From NCBI GenBank assembly GCA_030562195.1, contig JAUJPP010000003.1, forward strand, positions 38,074,602 to 38,138,601: a stretch of DNA of 64,000 bases, given 5' to 3'. The notes beneath the pieces are model-generated. The model searched no databases and was not told the origin of the DNA. It was given only the letters and a program-made list of their open reading frames with translations. A program made the translations under genes and the position numbers. The stretch is from Nipponacmea schrenckii. Its lineage: Eukaryota; Mollusca; Gastropoda; Lottiidae. This document shows, piece after piece, positions 1 through 10,000 of the stretch. Within the stretch, counting starts at the first letter, position 1, and every line of letters starts with the position of its first letter.

Positions 1-3000
1 GTTATTGAAACTTGTGCTGAACAATATCTTTTGAAAAAAAACTGGCCGAGTTAAGAAAAAAAAACCAGACCGGAAATGACACTTTGGCCGCCATATTCAA
101 AATTTACGTTTTTGTAAAACTAAAAATGGGGCCTTTGGGTAAAGTCTGATTTGAGTGATGTTTGTTTATTTTGTAAGTTCGTTTGATTGCGCAAAAAATT
201 CTTGATTTTTCTTTTTTTCAACTTCCATGTGAATATTTTCAAAGTTTGAAGGCTTGTATCTCGTGACCTTGACCGTTGGTAACCTTGACCTTTGGAAGGT
301 TAAAGGTCATTGACTATGGCTATCAGTTGATACTTTGACATTTGCCCACCCACGACAACTTTCGTTTTTATGGCCACCCGAAAAAAAACAAAATTCACAA
401 CTTTAGACTGCTCTAGAGCGTGACCTAATTAATTTAGAGTTATTTTTTTCAGATTCTTAAGGTGCTTTTAGTGCTCTTTCCAAAAGTTTGCACTTTTAAA
501 ATTGAAGTACATTTTGTAGTTGTTATCGCTTTTTTGAAACGTTTGTGTGATGTACAAGCTTTAAATTTGTACCGTAAATATACATTTTGAATGTGATTAG
601 TTTCACGAAAAAAAATAAAAATGAGATAGGCGTGGCACATCAGGGTAAACTTCCAATTTACCATTTATATGAGTCAGCGAATTACGTCTGTAGGAAATAA
701 CGTTTTTCAAAAAAGTACCCTACACACAGATACCTCATTTCTTTGGCCAGTTTATCCCACAAAATCAGATGTTTCGGCCTGTTTGTTGCAATTTGCGACG
801 TTAGCAAAGTCCCACTCTGTGCCACAAGTGGCTCTAGTCATACTATTTGTATTTACGTCACCACTTTGTGTGTTTGAGGTGTGCTCAAAATTGGCTATTG
901 GGATTGCACAAACCTTTTTTGGCGCTCCAAGGAAAACTTTTCCTGCAACCCATTGTCCCCACCCACGCCCTCTAAGGTATTTTTTTCAGGTATACCACGC
1001 ATGAATGCACTGAAACACATGTGAACCTCCGTAGCCCTTCGACCTTGTAACACCGGCACAAAGTTTACTTATTTCCCTTGATGAGAAGGCCATCGGCTTA
1101 TTTTATATGGGAGGTAACTCCTCAGCTAAAACGTGCATTAAATGTAGGCCTAGTTATTTCCTTTACTACGTGAATCTATGAAATTGGAGGCCTACAAGAC
1201 GATTAAAATCTGATGGGCGACATACAATACAATGTAATAAAAAATAAGGCACAAAATAGTATTGACAAAGCTGACCATTAAATAACAGGGGGTATTCAAG
1301 TGACAAGTCAACTCTAAATCATATATCACTGAATAGGTTAGCCTAACTAGTTCTAATGCGCAGAAGGTTGGCGGGAAATCGCAACGTGCACTTTCGATTC
1401 CATAATTGGCTCTACATTGCGATAGTTTACGACAAATGCAATAAATATATGTATGAAAATATAAACGACCGTTATTAAGATGATATTATTACAAGTACCT
1501 GATTTGACAGAAAAAGTTTCTCCAAAATGTAAACATTTAAAATGGTGTGCTCGGAAACACAAGGGCAAATAACTCTATCACGTGATCGTAATACATGCCC
1601 AGACCACAACTACTCAACATACATTATAACAGAACAAAATAAAAAACTAACAATTCAATCTTAAAACAGTAGCCACAGAATGATTATACTTATATTCTGC
1701 TCTACTCGTATGTTGTATGGGGACTATTAGAATAAGCTCGAAAACAAGAATTATTTCTTACCGTGACTAACGCATTTTTTTTCTGAGGACTTTCGGCGCC
1801 CCCTTGCAACGTCGAAGCCCGCTGGTTTCTATTCGCTGAGGGGGGGGGGGGCCTTGCTACTGTCTAGTGACAATTGCGGGTGTGGTGTCATGCTTATACT
1901 GATACTATATCTGTGATACCACTTTTCATTATGAAATACTCACTAACTTGAAATAGGCAATGAAGGGTTTTTTAGTTGAAAATTAATGTATTGCTTAGGG
2001 GTTTTCGTTTTGGGGTTCGGATTATTACTAAGATTTCTTTATTGTTAAAAATGTTACCAGTAACCCATTAGCCTCAAAATCCAAGGACATCCCACTTTGT
2101 TAATGACCTACACATGGTATATTTTTTTCAATAGACGTTTATAGAATATTTATCGTATCTATTTTAGATAACGTTACCCTATTATATATGATATATTAAA
2201 ATAGCTAATATGAGATTGCAAGGGTTTTGAGGAAGATTGGAAATGAATTAACTTCTCTGCACTTGATAAGGCTCATGAGCCATGAAGTGTGCTATGGGGG
2301 TTATTTGTTTGAACAATGGCTTTTGCCAACTCTTTTACGATTTCCAACTGTTTAAGAATCTTTAACCTGTGCCGTCTGAAGCACATGGGGCTTCTAGTGG
2401 AATAGCAAAACCACAAACGTCTTGGCGAAAATTGAAATGGTTTAAATCGATGTTGACAGTCTCTCAGATACCAAACAGTTAATGCAATCGATTTACAATC
2501 CCTTTAATCAAACCAATATTATGGACTATGAACTTTGACCGGCTTCATTGACTGTTGACACGAGTTCATTACTATCTCAAAGGGACCTTCTAATATTAGT
2601 AGATTTGAAAGATTAAGTTAATGAAAACTATATATACCAACATCAAGAGAAGTGTGTCCCTTAACTTAAAGGGAGAGATTCATAATTTTCAGGAATAAAT
2701 CGTTAATAGGTTTCAGAAACGGGAATCTGCTTAGCTAATTTGTAATAATGGTCGCAGCTTCTTGTCGAAAGTAGCGTACTCGCTTGTTAGAAGTACATCT
2801 AATATGTTTTATATCTATGTCTATGAGAACTCGTTGCAAGGTTACTTGTATTTAGTTTCCTAAATGTGCAACATACGCTTTGATTCATGAATCGTTTAAA
2901 AGCGCAATAAATGTTCTCTTGAAAATGTAAAGTAAAATAATTGTTAAGTATACAAATAATTGTAATAAAAGCGTAAAAACAATAAAATTGTACGTAATGT

Positions 3001-4123
3001 ATATATATAAGTTGTAGTAAGAAACACCTAGCCTAAGCCCAGCTCCTAACACTTTGACAACTTAACGGAAATAATATTTCGGTCTTTGCCCACACTTAGA
3101 TTCCATTGTAAAATCAGATTGAAGTGTAGCATGATATGTAAAAGTAAAATAATAATTAGAAAGGTGCATATGTATAGCATAAAATAATTATATAAAATAT
3201 AGAAGATTAAAGCAAAAGTCAACTCAAATAAAACACAAATATAAAAAAGACCTTAAAGTTACATACATATGAAATTTGAAATAATACATGAAGATCATTA
3301 ATTAGATCTTATAATAGTGATGTCAACATAAACTTCACTATTATTATATCATTTTAAGAAGAATTCGCTTCTAATATTTTGCATACTGCCCCTTTAACAT
3401 CATACGACCAGGTGAAATCGTCAGCTGTTGAAAACGAAATCTGAAAAGCACGCTATACGAAAATTATAAGATAAAATGAATTTTAATAGATATCAGCAGA
3501 CAATATAAATTATTTTTATTGAAATTTCATTAGATCAACAATAAATATCTATATTTTATAATTGATTTAATAACATCAAATTAAATTAATCATAAATTGA
3601 TTAAGATGTTTAATTCATAAAAAAACGAATTAATTATTGATGAGCGTATTTTTTAATTTTAACATTAGATCATTAAATTCAAATGACGGAGCTCAATATT
3701 ATATAAAAAATAACACAGGATGCAATATTTATTTTTAAATAGTTCTATGTAAAGCCATATTGTAAATTCGAAATCTTCACATACAGAAACTGGTGAATTT
3801 AAAAATGAAATTATTAAATTTAAAACTAATAACTATGAAAGCTACATATTATACGGTTCTAATTGAAAACTATAACTAAAAAACGGATATGAATTGGGTC
3901 ATATATAAACATCGGATAAGGTCTGATGCAATCGCATAAATTATACGGTGCACCAGCTAAAAGGGCTAAATTCGAAACTAACTTTCAGATTCAATGCATT
4001 AAAAATGATTTAATTTGACAACATAATGGGCGATAACTCTACAAGTCAATAATATGAAGAAAACAAAATATTGTTTATTATATTTATTGCAATTCCTGTG
4101 AAATATGCCGCTCTATTCTCATT
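1..4123. other. intergenic, AT-rich, no gene seen
   Basis: No open frame here has recognisable protein motifs; the frames of 60-111 codons at 449-664, 669-1004 and 1353-1568 look like chance. A 12-base G run lies at 1840-1851. A small cluster of TGACCT/AGGTCA-like hexamers lies at 257-321. From about 2,880 to 4,080 the DNA is extremely AT-rich, with many short poly-A and poly-T runs. Confidence 0.6.
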
Positions 4124-4919
4124 TTATTCGACTTTTATGCGTTTTAAACCTTTCGGTCTTATATAAGATTTACGGAAGAAATCAGCGAACAATATAAGAT
4201 ATGAAGCATACATAAGAGACAACCAAACTAAATTCATATCAAATTGTTGACAAAATTCACCCCTCCGTTTACATACAAATACCATAACATTAATTATACA
4301 TCCCATAATCATTTGTAATAACTGCATAGAAGTAATCAATAAACTAATCTGTTTAGGAACATAGATTTGCATAGCTTTCAGAGTATAGTATGAGTACATG
4401 AAAGAATGAACAACATAGTTCATAACATAAAACCACCTGTTTACAGCAGCATGTTCACCGTATACAAGATATGCCGATATCAAAACAGTGGTATGGTGAT
4501 ACCAATGTAGGAAAATTAACGGCTTCTTTCGTAACACTATGAACAATGTATCTCCGAATTCTAACACTTTGGACATCGTAAAAAGACTTCTCCAGAATCC
4601 TGGAACTGGTCCAGAATAAGCTGGAATACTGGAAACCGTTTTCATGTACAGCCACGATAAATTCCGGAAAAGATCTTATAGCTCCAGCTATACTGAACAC
4701 AGCTAATATCGTGCTCCACATTGCTAGAGGTATTCTCAAATTGAATTCTTTACGATGTTTCAACCCGTGCTGAATACTGAAGATCAGTATAAGGTAAATC
4801 AGCGAAAATATTAGCGAATGGTGCCAGTTTTCCCTGCAATATTCACTAAAAGCACTTTCATTCCAGTTTCTTTCAAATGGAAAGACGTAAGAGTAATTAT
4901 TATACACTTCAAACTCCAT
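4124..4919 (-). pseudogene. ELOVL6-like fatty acid elongase pseudogene, 11-bp deletion
   Basis: This is a near-copy of the elongase at 9194-10000, which would be 807 nt; here the span is 796 nt, exactly 11 nt shorter. The reading frame starts at 4919 and matches the intact copy through residue ~99 (ENGFQYS). It then shifts, giving a 154-residue product that stops at 4455. The rest of the protein, including the catalytic HWYHH box, continues in another frame to 4124. The lost 11 bp lie at about 4624-4629; the intact copy has AATAC repeated either side of the missing stretch (9695-9699 and 9706-9710), which fits a slippage or microhomology deletion. No other stop or frameshift was seen, so inactivation looks recent. 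If expressed it could give only an N-terminal half without the histidine box. A sequencing error is the main alternative. Confidence 0.85.
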
Positions 4920-4998
4920 AGCAATGTATTGTGTTGAAAATCACAATGTCCAAATATAAAAGGAAACAACAGCCCTCTATATAATTATGAGTATTGTC

Positions 4999-5095
4999 AA
5001 TTCTATTTTATGATAGAATGGTGCTCCAATTCTATTTTATGATAGAATGGTGCTCCAATTCTATTTTATGATAGAATGGTGCTCCACATTGCTAG
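4999..5095 (+). repeat. 29-bp tandem repeat, three copies
   Basis: Three head-to-tail copies of a 29-bp unit that begins CAATTCTATTTTATGATAG and ends AATGGTGCTC. The last copy runs on into ATGGTGCTCCACATTGCTAG, which also occurs inside the ELOVL6-like coding region at 9789-9808. The corresponding place in the second duplication unit (about 5665-5690) has only the first part of the unit and no elongase-like sequence. Confidence 0.85.
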
Positions 5096-6073
5096 AATTT
5101 TGAAAGAGAAAAACCGTTTTATATGCAAATGTAGTTTCAGTGACATCTGTTGTTTTTTTAATACATTTTACTATTCTCTTAATATGTTAGAACTGTTACC
5201 ATACGGAGAGATCACGGAGGTGGATAGGGCTGATTAATGTATCACTTTAAATCAAAATAAACCTTATATAAATTTGATGCAGGTCATCATTACAGATTGA
5301 CGTAAATGATCTGGCAGCAATGTTGAAGATTATATACTAGTATACCGTTGAGCTGTGTTATATATAAATTAAGGTATAGGATAGCTGGGTTATCTGCTTA
5401 TGGTTTCTCGCTATTTCTAAACAAGGTAGTCATGTAGGTTTTCTTAATCAGTAGTGAGCAGGGGGTCGTCTTATAGGTAAATTTGCAAGCAGATAATAGA
5501 TAATATATACAAGTGTAGTGAAGTAAGTGGAAGACACGTCTGACTGAGGTCGATATTACGGTGAGGTATCAAATACATAAATTATTATGATGCTTAGTGC
5601 ATTTTTTCATGGGGAATTGTTAGAACAACGGACCACGTAACATGTACATACGTACTCATATTATCAGTATTGTCAATTCTATTTTATGATACTTTGAAAG
5701 AGGAAAACCGTCTAATATGCAAATGTAGTTTCAGTGACATCTGTTGTTTTTAATACATTTTAATATTCTCTTAATATGTTAGAACTGTTTCCATAGGGAG
5801 AGATCACGGAGGTGGATACGGCTGATTAATGTATCACTTTAAATCAAAATAAACCTTATATAAATTTGATGCAGGTCATCATTATAGATTGACGTAAATG
5901 GTCTGGCAGCAATGTTGAAGATGATATACACCGTTGAGCTGTATAAATAAATTAAGGTATAGGATAGCTTGGTTATCTGCTTATGGTTTCTCAAAAAAGG
6001 TAGTCATGTAGGTTTTCTTAATCAGTAGTGAGATTTATAGGTAAATTTGCAAGCAGATAATAGATAATGTATA

Positions 6074-6313
6074 CAGTAAAAGTCCTTCATGCGACCACGC
6101 CCATTCTGCGACCGCTCGTTGTAAGCGACCGCCTCATATTCCCCCCGACGATATTTAAATAAAATTTATGCTTATTAAACGACCACTCCTTCAACGCGAC
6201 CAGCGACCACTGAAATTGAAGTAAATTGGCCAATTATCGCCTAATAAACGACTACGCTAATCATTAATTAACGCGAATTTCTCCTGGGTGGTCTCTTTAA
6301 AGGACTTTTACTG
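6074..6313. mobile_element. 240-bp MITE, pogo/Tigger-like ends, TA target site
   Basis: The element begins CAGTAAAAGTCCTT and ends AAGGACTTTTACTG, a perfect 14-bp terminal inverted repeat. The inversion continues imperfectly inward to about 26 bp (GACCAC against GTGGTC). TA lies on both sides (6072-6073 and 6314-6315), as expected for Tc1/mariner-superfamily insertions; the CAGT start resembles pogo/Tigger ends. It interrupts only the second unit of the tandem duplication at 4983-6450, so the first unit serves as an approximate empty site. It is non-coding and depends on a transposase elsewhere. No second copy was noticed in the window. Confidence 0.85.
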
Positions 6314-6450
6314 TAAGTGGAAGACACGTCTGACTGAGGTCGATATTACGGTGGGATATCAAATACATACATTGTTATGATGCTTAGTGCTGTTTTTCAT
6401 GATAAATTGTTTGAACAGCGGACCACGTAACATTATGTACATGTGTACTG

Positions 6451-6739
6451 TATTTTTTTTTTTTTTAATATTTACGAAGGTATTTGGGAATAGTGCCTAT
6501 GGTGTTTAGCAATGTCATTCAATTCAGACCCGCGAGGGCATAAAAGTAAGATTCTGAGGATCTGACAATGACAACTGGACATGATTGATGGTTAAAACAA
6601 TAACGACAACAGAAACAGGAATGATTGAAGTTAAAACTATAAAGATAACACAAACAGGAATTATTATATAAACTGCTCAATCAGGAATGATTGAAGATAT
6701 AACTATAAATACTACAAAGGGTATCATCAGAGATGCTTG
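6451..6739. other. intergenic, short imperfect repeats
   Basis: A poly-T run is at about 6450-6462. From about 6590 to 6715 there are two to three imperfect copies of a segment containing CAGGAATGATTGAAG followed by TAAAACTATAA-like sequence. Nothing coding was recognised. Confidence 0.5.
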
Positions 6740-7400
6740 CTATCCTGTATGCGGTGCAATATTCCGCAGGCCACTATCATCCAAACTATGTAGTACTAAG
6801 CGACTCGCTAAGCATCGATACTCAATGATTCATCTATTCATCTAATTCCCAAGCAGAGCTACATGTGGAATAAGGCAAGGGCTCTCCTCTGTACATAGTC
6901 AAGGCAAATCAATCGAGTTGGGATGGATCCCGTCTCATGTCGGCTTACAAGGGAACGAGATTGCAGATGAACCCGAAGAAATAGGACAAGGACCATAGGA
7001 CAGTTTATTTGAAATACGGAGCATGATCACTAAAGGCATCCGATCGACATGGAAGGCAACTCTCATAGATGCTGATTCATCCCGTTTCCGACTAAAAGAT
7101 AGAATAAAGTGCTTTAACACCACTTCAATCAGCAGATCTGTCGATCGACTGGGCGCGTAAGCATGATGAGTGGGGTACGAAACTACGGATACGAACTAAA
7201 GCTATGTCCTTGTGATAAGCTGGCACCGCCAAGCATCTGTTAATCCACTGTGAGCAACTAAGGGAAATAAGGCAACCACTGGTCGATAGAATGAAAAAAT
7301 ATTAATTGGATTACACTTTAAAGAATATTTTGTTCCATACGGAGGAGGGTATGGCAACAATCTGTGAGACAATCTATTATTTTCTAAAGGAGTCAGGAAT
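6740..7400 (+). mobile_element. non-LTR retrotransposon remnant (RNase H and C-terminal knuckle)
   Basis: Plus-strand translation gives two ribonuclease H signatures in broken frames. The first, at about 6775-6830, reads YVVLSDSLSI, the acidic DS motif. The second, at about 6910-6990, reads GWIPSHVGLQGNEIADEPE, the final RNase H motif. Around 7215-7300 the text AKHLLIHCEQLREIRQPL resembles the HLLxxC region that follows RNase H in Jockey/I-type LINE second ORFs. Stops and frameshifts separate these blocks, so this is a dead 3' part of a LINE. Reverse transcriptase motifs were not seen upstream, in keeping with 5' truncation. Confidence 0.75.
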
Positions 7401-7911
7401 GATTACATGAGTAGCACACCAGAAGAGCGCCCTGCTCTCCTGTGGTTGTTGCGATCATTGAGGACTTCGTCCCCGATAGATTGTATAGAAGAATAGCAGA
7501 AGAAGACACAGATGAAGTCCTAGAGCATGTCGCTCTTCACCATACAGAATCAATTAAGAAAGGTACTATAGAAGAAGAACAACAGAAGAACAACAGAAGA
7601 AGAACATACAGAAGAACATAGCATCAAGATAGAAGAAAATATTAGAGAAGTCTCTTCTTACCCAACGTCTACGATACGAATTTTTTTATTTTACCCAAAG
7701 TGGACACCATCCATACCTAATAGTAGTAGTAGTAGTCAAATTTATAAGTGTAAGCAGTACAAATAAAGATATGCTTGAATTTATAACTATAAAAAAGCGA
7801 TGGCCTTCATAATAGGCCCACATTTGTAATGACAGCCATTTCATCCGAGAGGTGCCAAGAGTTATAAATAAAATAATGCCAGTAAATAAAGATTTTTTTG
7901 TAATCAGTTTT
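7401..7911. other. intergenic, GAAGAA/AACAGAAG-rich patch
   Basis: A purine-rich stretch with repeated AGAAGAACA-like words lies at about 7560-7630; it may be the tail of the LINE remnant just upstream. A short TAG trinucleotide run (reading AGTAGTAGTAG) is at 7722-7735. No gene was recognised. Confidence 0.45.
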
Positions 7912-8255
7912 ATCAAAATCAATCAAGAAACTAGCTCTCTATCTTGAACAAGGGCAATAACTCATTATATTTTTGATTGGTCTGTTTTTCAGTAGGGTTC
8001 ATCCTTGGGTGATTACAATCATTCTAAGCAGGCTTCATCAAATCCATCAAGAAAGCAGGTCTATATCGTGTACACAAAGAATTCACGAACAAGGGCAACA
8101 AGTAAATATTTTTCGATTGTTCTGATTTTCAATAGGATTCATCCTTGTGTGATTAAAAAGATTCACACCAAGTTTCGTTAAAATCCATTTAAAAACCAGT
8201 TCTCTAACGTGTCTACTACAGTTGTGGATGGACGGACACACTGACGGCTCAATAT
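7912..8255 (-). repeat. two units of the ~160-bp pearl-like repeat, inverted
   Basis: Read on the minus strand, this segment repeats the phrases of the large array at 19.3-21.3 kb: a target-like GATTTTGATGAAACTTGG-type block, then AAGGATGAACCCTATTGAAAA, then a TTGCCCTTG-type block. Two units are visible; their GGGTTCATCCTTG/GGATTCATCCTTG blocks lie at about 7995-8010 and 8137-8150. The plus-strand end has GGATGGACGGACACACTGACGG, a decayed form of the (ACGG)n tract that ends the other family members. This is therefore a short dispersed member of the same family. Confidence 0.7.
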
Positions 8256-8376
8256 AAAAGAGTAAGGCAAGGTGAGTCAAATTTGTAATTATAAAATATC
8301 TACACTATATATATATTGTTAACTAGTGGCTCCAGATTTATGAGATTTTGCGACTCCTGTGAGATATGCCGCTCTA

Positions 8377-9177
8377 GTGGCCTATAGCTATCAAGTAATA
8401 TTTTAATTAAAATTGGGAAACAACACGTTTTGGAATTAGTTTCAAAAGAGATTTGAGAATAAATAATTCTTTCAAATTAAAAATTATTTTAAAAAATTAA
8501 ATTAAATTAAAAAACAATTCACTTTGAATTAATTTAAAATAAAAGTCATTTATAAAAAAATTCTTTCAAATTAAAATTATTTTAAAAAATTAAATAAAAT
8601 TAAATTTAAATCAATTCACTTTAAATTGATTTCAAATTAAAGTCGTTTATAAAAAAAGAATTATTCAAACACAAAAATTCATTTAATAATAAAATTTAAA
8701 ATTTTTTAACAGCCTACTTCTATCATAGAATCGTTAGCCGACAACTATCAATTGAGTCTAGATAAGCCCGACTTGTTTTGTTGAACCTAGTATTTCCCTT
8801 CCCAATATGACAGCCCCCATGGATTAAGTCAGTAAAACAAAGCTTAGACTTCATAATATGTGGAAACAAGACATTGACCTTCAGAAAAGTTTGTCTGAAT
8901 ATGTGAGAAAAGGTTACCAGAGAAAGGAAATTCTAAATTATGTAGAGAGGGATTTCTCGCAGTTTCAATGGAGTATTCCAACACTGGACACACGGCTCCG
9001 ATGGTTTGGCATAAGGTATACAGACAGGAGTATTGATACAGACACGGTAAAGGAGAGAAAATAATTTTTAATTTGAAAGAATTTTTTTTCTTAAATCTCT
9101 TTTGAAACTAATTCCAAAACGTGTTGTTTCCCAATTTTAATTAAAATATTACTTGATAGCTCTAGGCCACAATACTA
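8377..9177. mobile_element. ~800-bp long-inverted-repeat element with target-site duplication
   Basis: Left arm 8377 to about 8485 and right arm about 9065-9172 are inverted copies of roughly 110 bp. Both contain GCTATCAAGTAATATTTTAA and ACAACACGTTTTGGAATTAG in opposite orientation. CCGCTCTA flanks the element on both sides (8369-8376 and 9178-9185). The ELOVL6 pseudogene's 3' flank at about 4109-4117 has a single ATATGCCGCTCTATTC, which is the uninterrupted site. Depending on where the ends are placed (TAG...CTA or GTGG...ACTA) the duplication is 6 or 8 bp; 8 bp would suggest a hAT-type element. The interior holds an AT-rich ~110-bp tandem duplication (about 8468-8670) and a 68-codon frame. 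Confidence 0.8.
8858..9064 (+). pseudogene. small ORF in the inverted-repeat element, possible HTH fragment
   Basis: A 68-residue frame from ATG 8858 ends at the inner edge of the right inverted arm. Its text (LSEYVRKGYQRKEILNYVER, then a basic stretch TLDTRLRWFGIRYTD) is like the N-terminal helix-turn-helix found before integrase-core domains in fish and mollusc transposon-type genes. No catalytic domain follows. Either it is a captured or leftover piece of a transposase-type gene, or the resemblance is by chance. It is richer in GC than the AT-rich DNA around it, which favours a real coding origin. Confidence 0.35.
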
Positions 9178-9193
9178 CCGCTCTATTCATATC

Positions 9194-10000
9194 TTACTCA
9201 TTTTTTATGCGTTTTGAAAATTTCGGTTTTATATAAGATTTACGGAAGAAATCAGCAAACAAAATAAGATATGAAGCATACATAAGAGAAGAAATCACTA
9301 AATTCATATCAGATTGTTGACAAAATTCACCACTTCGTTTATATACAAATACCATAACATTAATTATACATCCCATAATCATTTGTAATAACTGCATAGA
9401 AGTAATCAATAAACTAATCTGTTTAGGAACATAGATTTGCATAGCTTTCAGAGCATAGTATGAGTACATGAAGGAATGAACAACATAGTTCATAACATAA
9501 AACCACCTTCCTGCAGCAGCATGTTCACCGTATACAAGATATGCCGATATCAAAACAGTGGCATGGTGATACCAATGTAGGAAAATTAACGGCTTCTTTC
9601 GTAACACTATGAACAAAGTATCTCCGAATTCTATCACTTTGGACATTGTAAAAAGACTTCCCCAGAATCCTGGAACTGGCCCAGAATAAGCTGGAATACA
9701 CAATGAATACTGGAAACCGTTTTCATGTACAGCCACAATAAATTCCGGAAAAGATCTTATAGCTCCAGCTATACTGAACACAGCTAATATGGTGCTCCAC
9801 ATTGCTAGAGGTATTCTCAAATTGAATTCTTTACGATGTTTCATCTCGTGCTGAATACTGAAGATCAGTATAAGGTAAATCAGCGAAAATATTAGCGAAT
9901 GGTGCCAGTTTTCCCTGCAATATTCACTAAAAGCACTTTCATTCCAGTTTCTTTCAAATGGAAAGATGTAAGAGTAATTATTATACACTTCAAACTCCAT
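9194..10000 (-). CDS. ELOVL6: ELOVL6-like very long chain fatty acid elongase (intronless)
   Basis: Predicted 268 aa, the usual length for ELOVL6, in one uninterrupted frame. The enzyme is an ER membrane condensing enzyme that adds two carbons from malonyl-CoA to C12-C16 acyl-CoAs. Visible signatures: KVIEFGDT at about 121-128, the histidine box HWYHH at about 142-146, MNYVVHSFMYSYYALKA (third family motif), and several hydrophobic segments. The C-terminus is basic (FSKRIKNE), in keeping with ER retention. The start is ATG at 10000; an in-frame GTG one codon upstream is not needed. It is the intact sister of the pseudogene at 4124-4919, and the two also share about 45 bp of 5' flank. A long-inverted-repeat element sits 16 bp beyond its stop codon, so its natural 3' UTR may have been displaced. 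Confidence 0.88.
   Translation of the reverse strand: MEFEVYNNYSYIFPFERNWNESAFSEYCRENWHHSLIFSLIYLILIFSIQHEMKHRKEFNLRIPLAMWSTILAVFSIAGAIRSFPEFIVAVHENGFQYSLCIPAYSGPVPGFWGSLFTMSKVIEFGDTLFIVLRKKPLIFLHWYHHATVLISAYLVYGEHAAAGRWFYVMNYVVHSFMYSYYALKAMQIYVPKQISLLITSMQLLQMIMGCIINVMVFVYKRSGEFCQQSDMNLVISSLMYASYLILFADFFRKSYIKPKFSKRIKNE

Larger units (their letters stand above)
4983..6450. repeat. tandem duplication, two ~680-790 bp units
   Basis: Unit 1 spans about 4983-5658 and unit 2 about 5659-6450, both on the plus strand. Each starts with gtattgtcaattctatttta and runs through the same blocks (ATATGCAAATGTAGTTTCAG, GGAGAGATCACGGAGGTGGA, GGTCTGGCAGCAATG-type, GGACCACGTAACAT). By eye they are roughly 90% alike. 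Unit 1 carries an extra 29-bp triplication at its start; unit 2 carries a 240-bp MITE at 6074-6313. No coding content was recognised. Confidence 0.85.

Noticed and set aside
669..1004. 111-codon plus-strand frame
   Set aside because: No recognisable motif, no splice context, and a composition unlike the real genes here.
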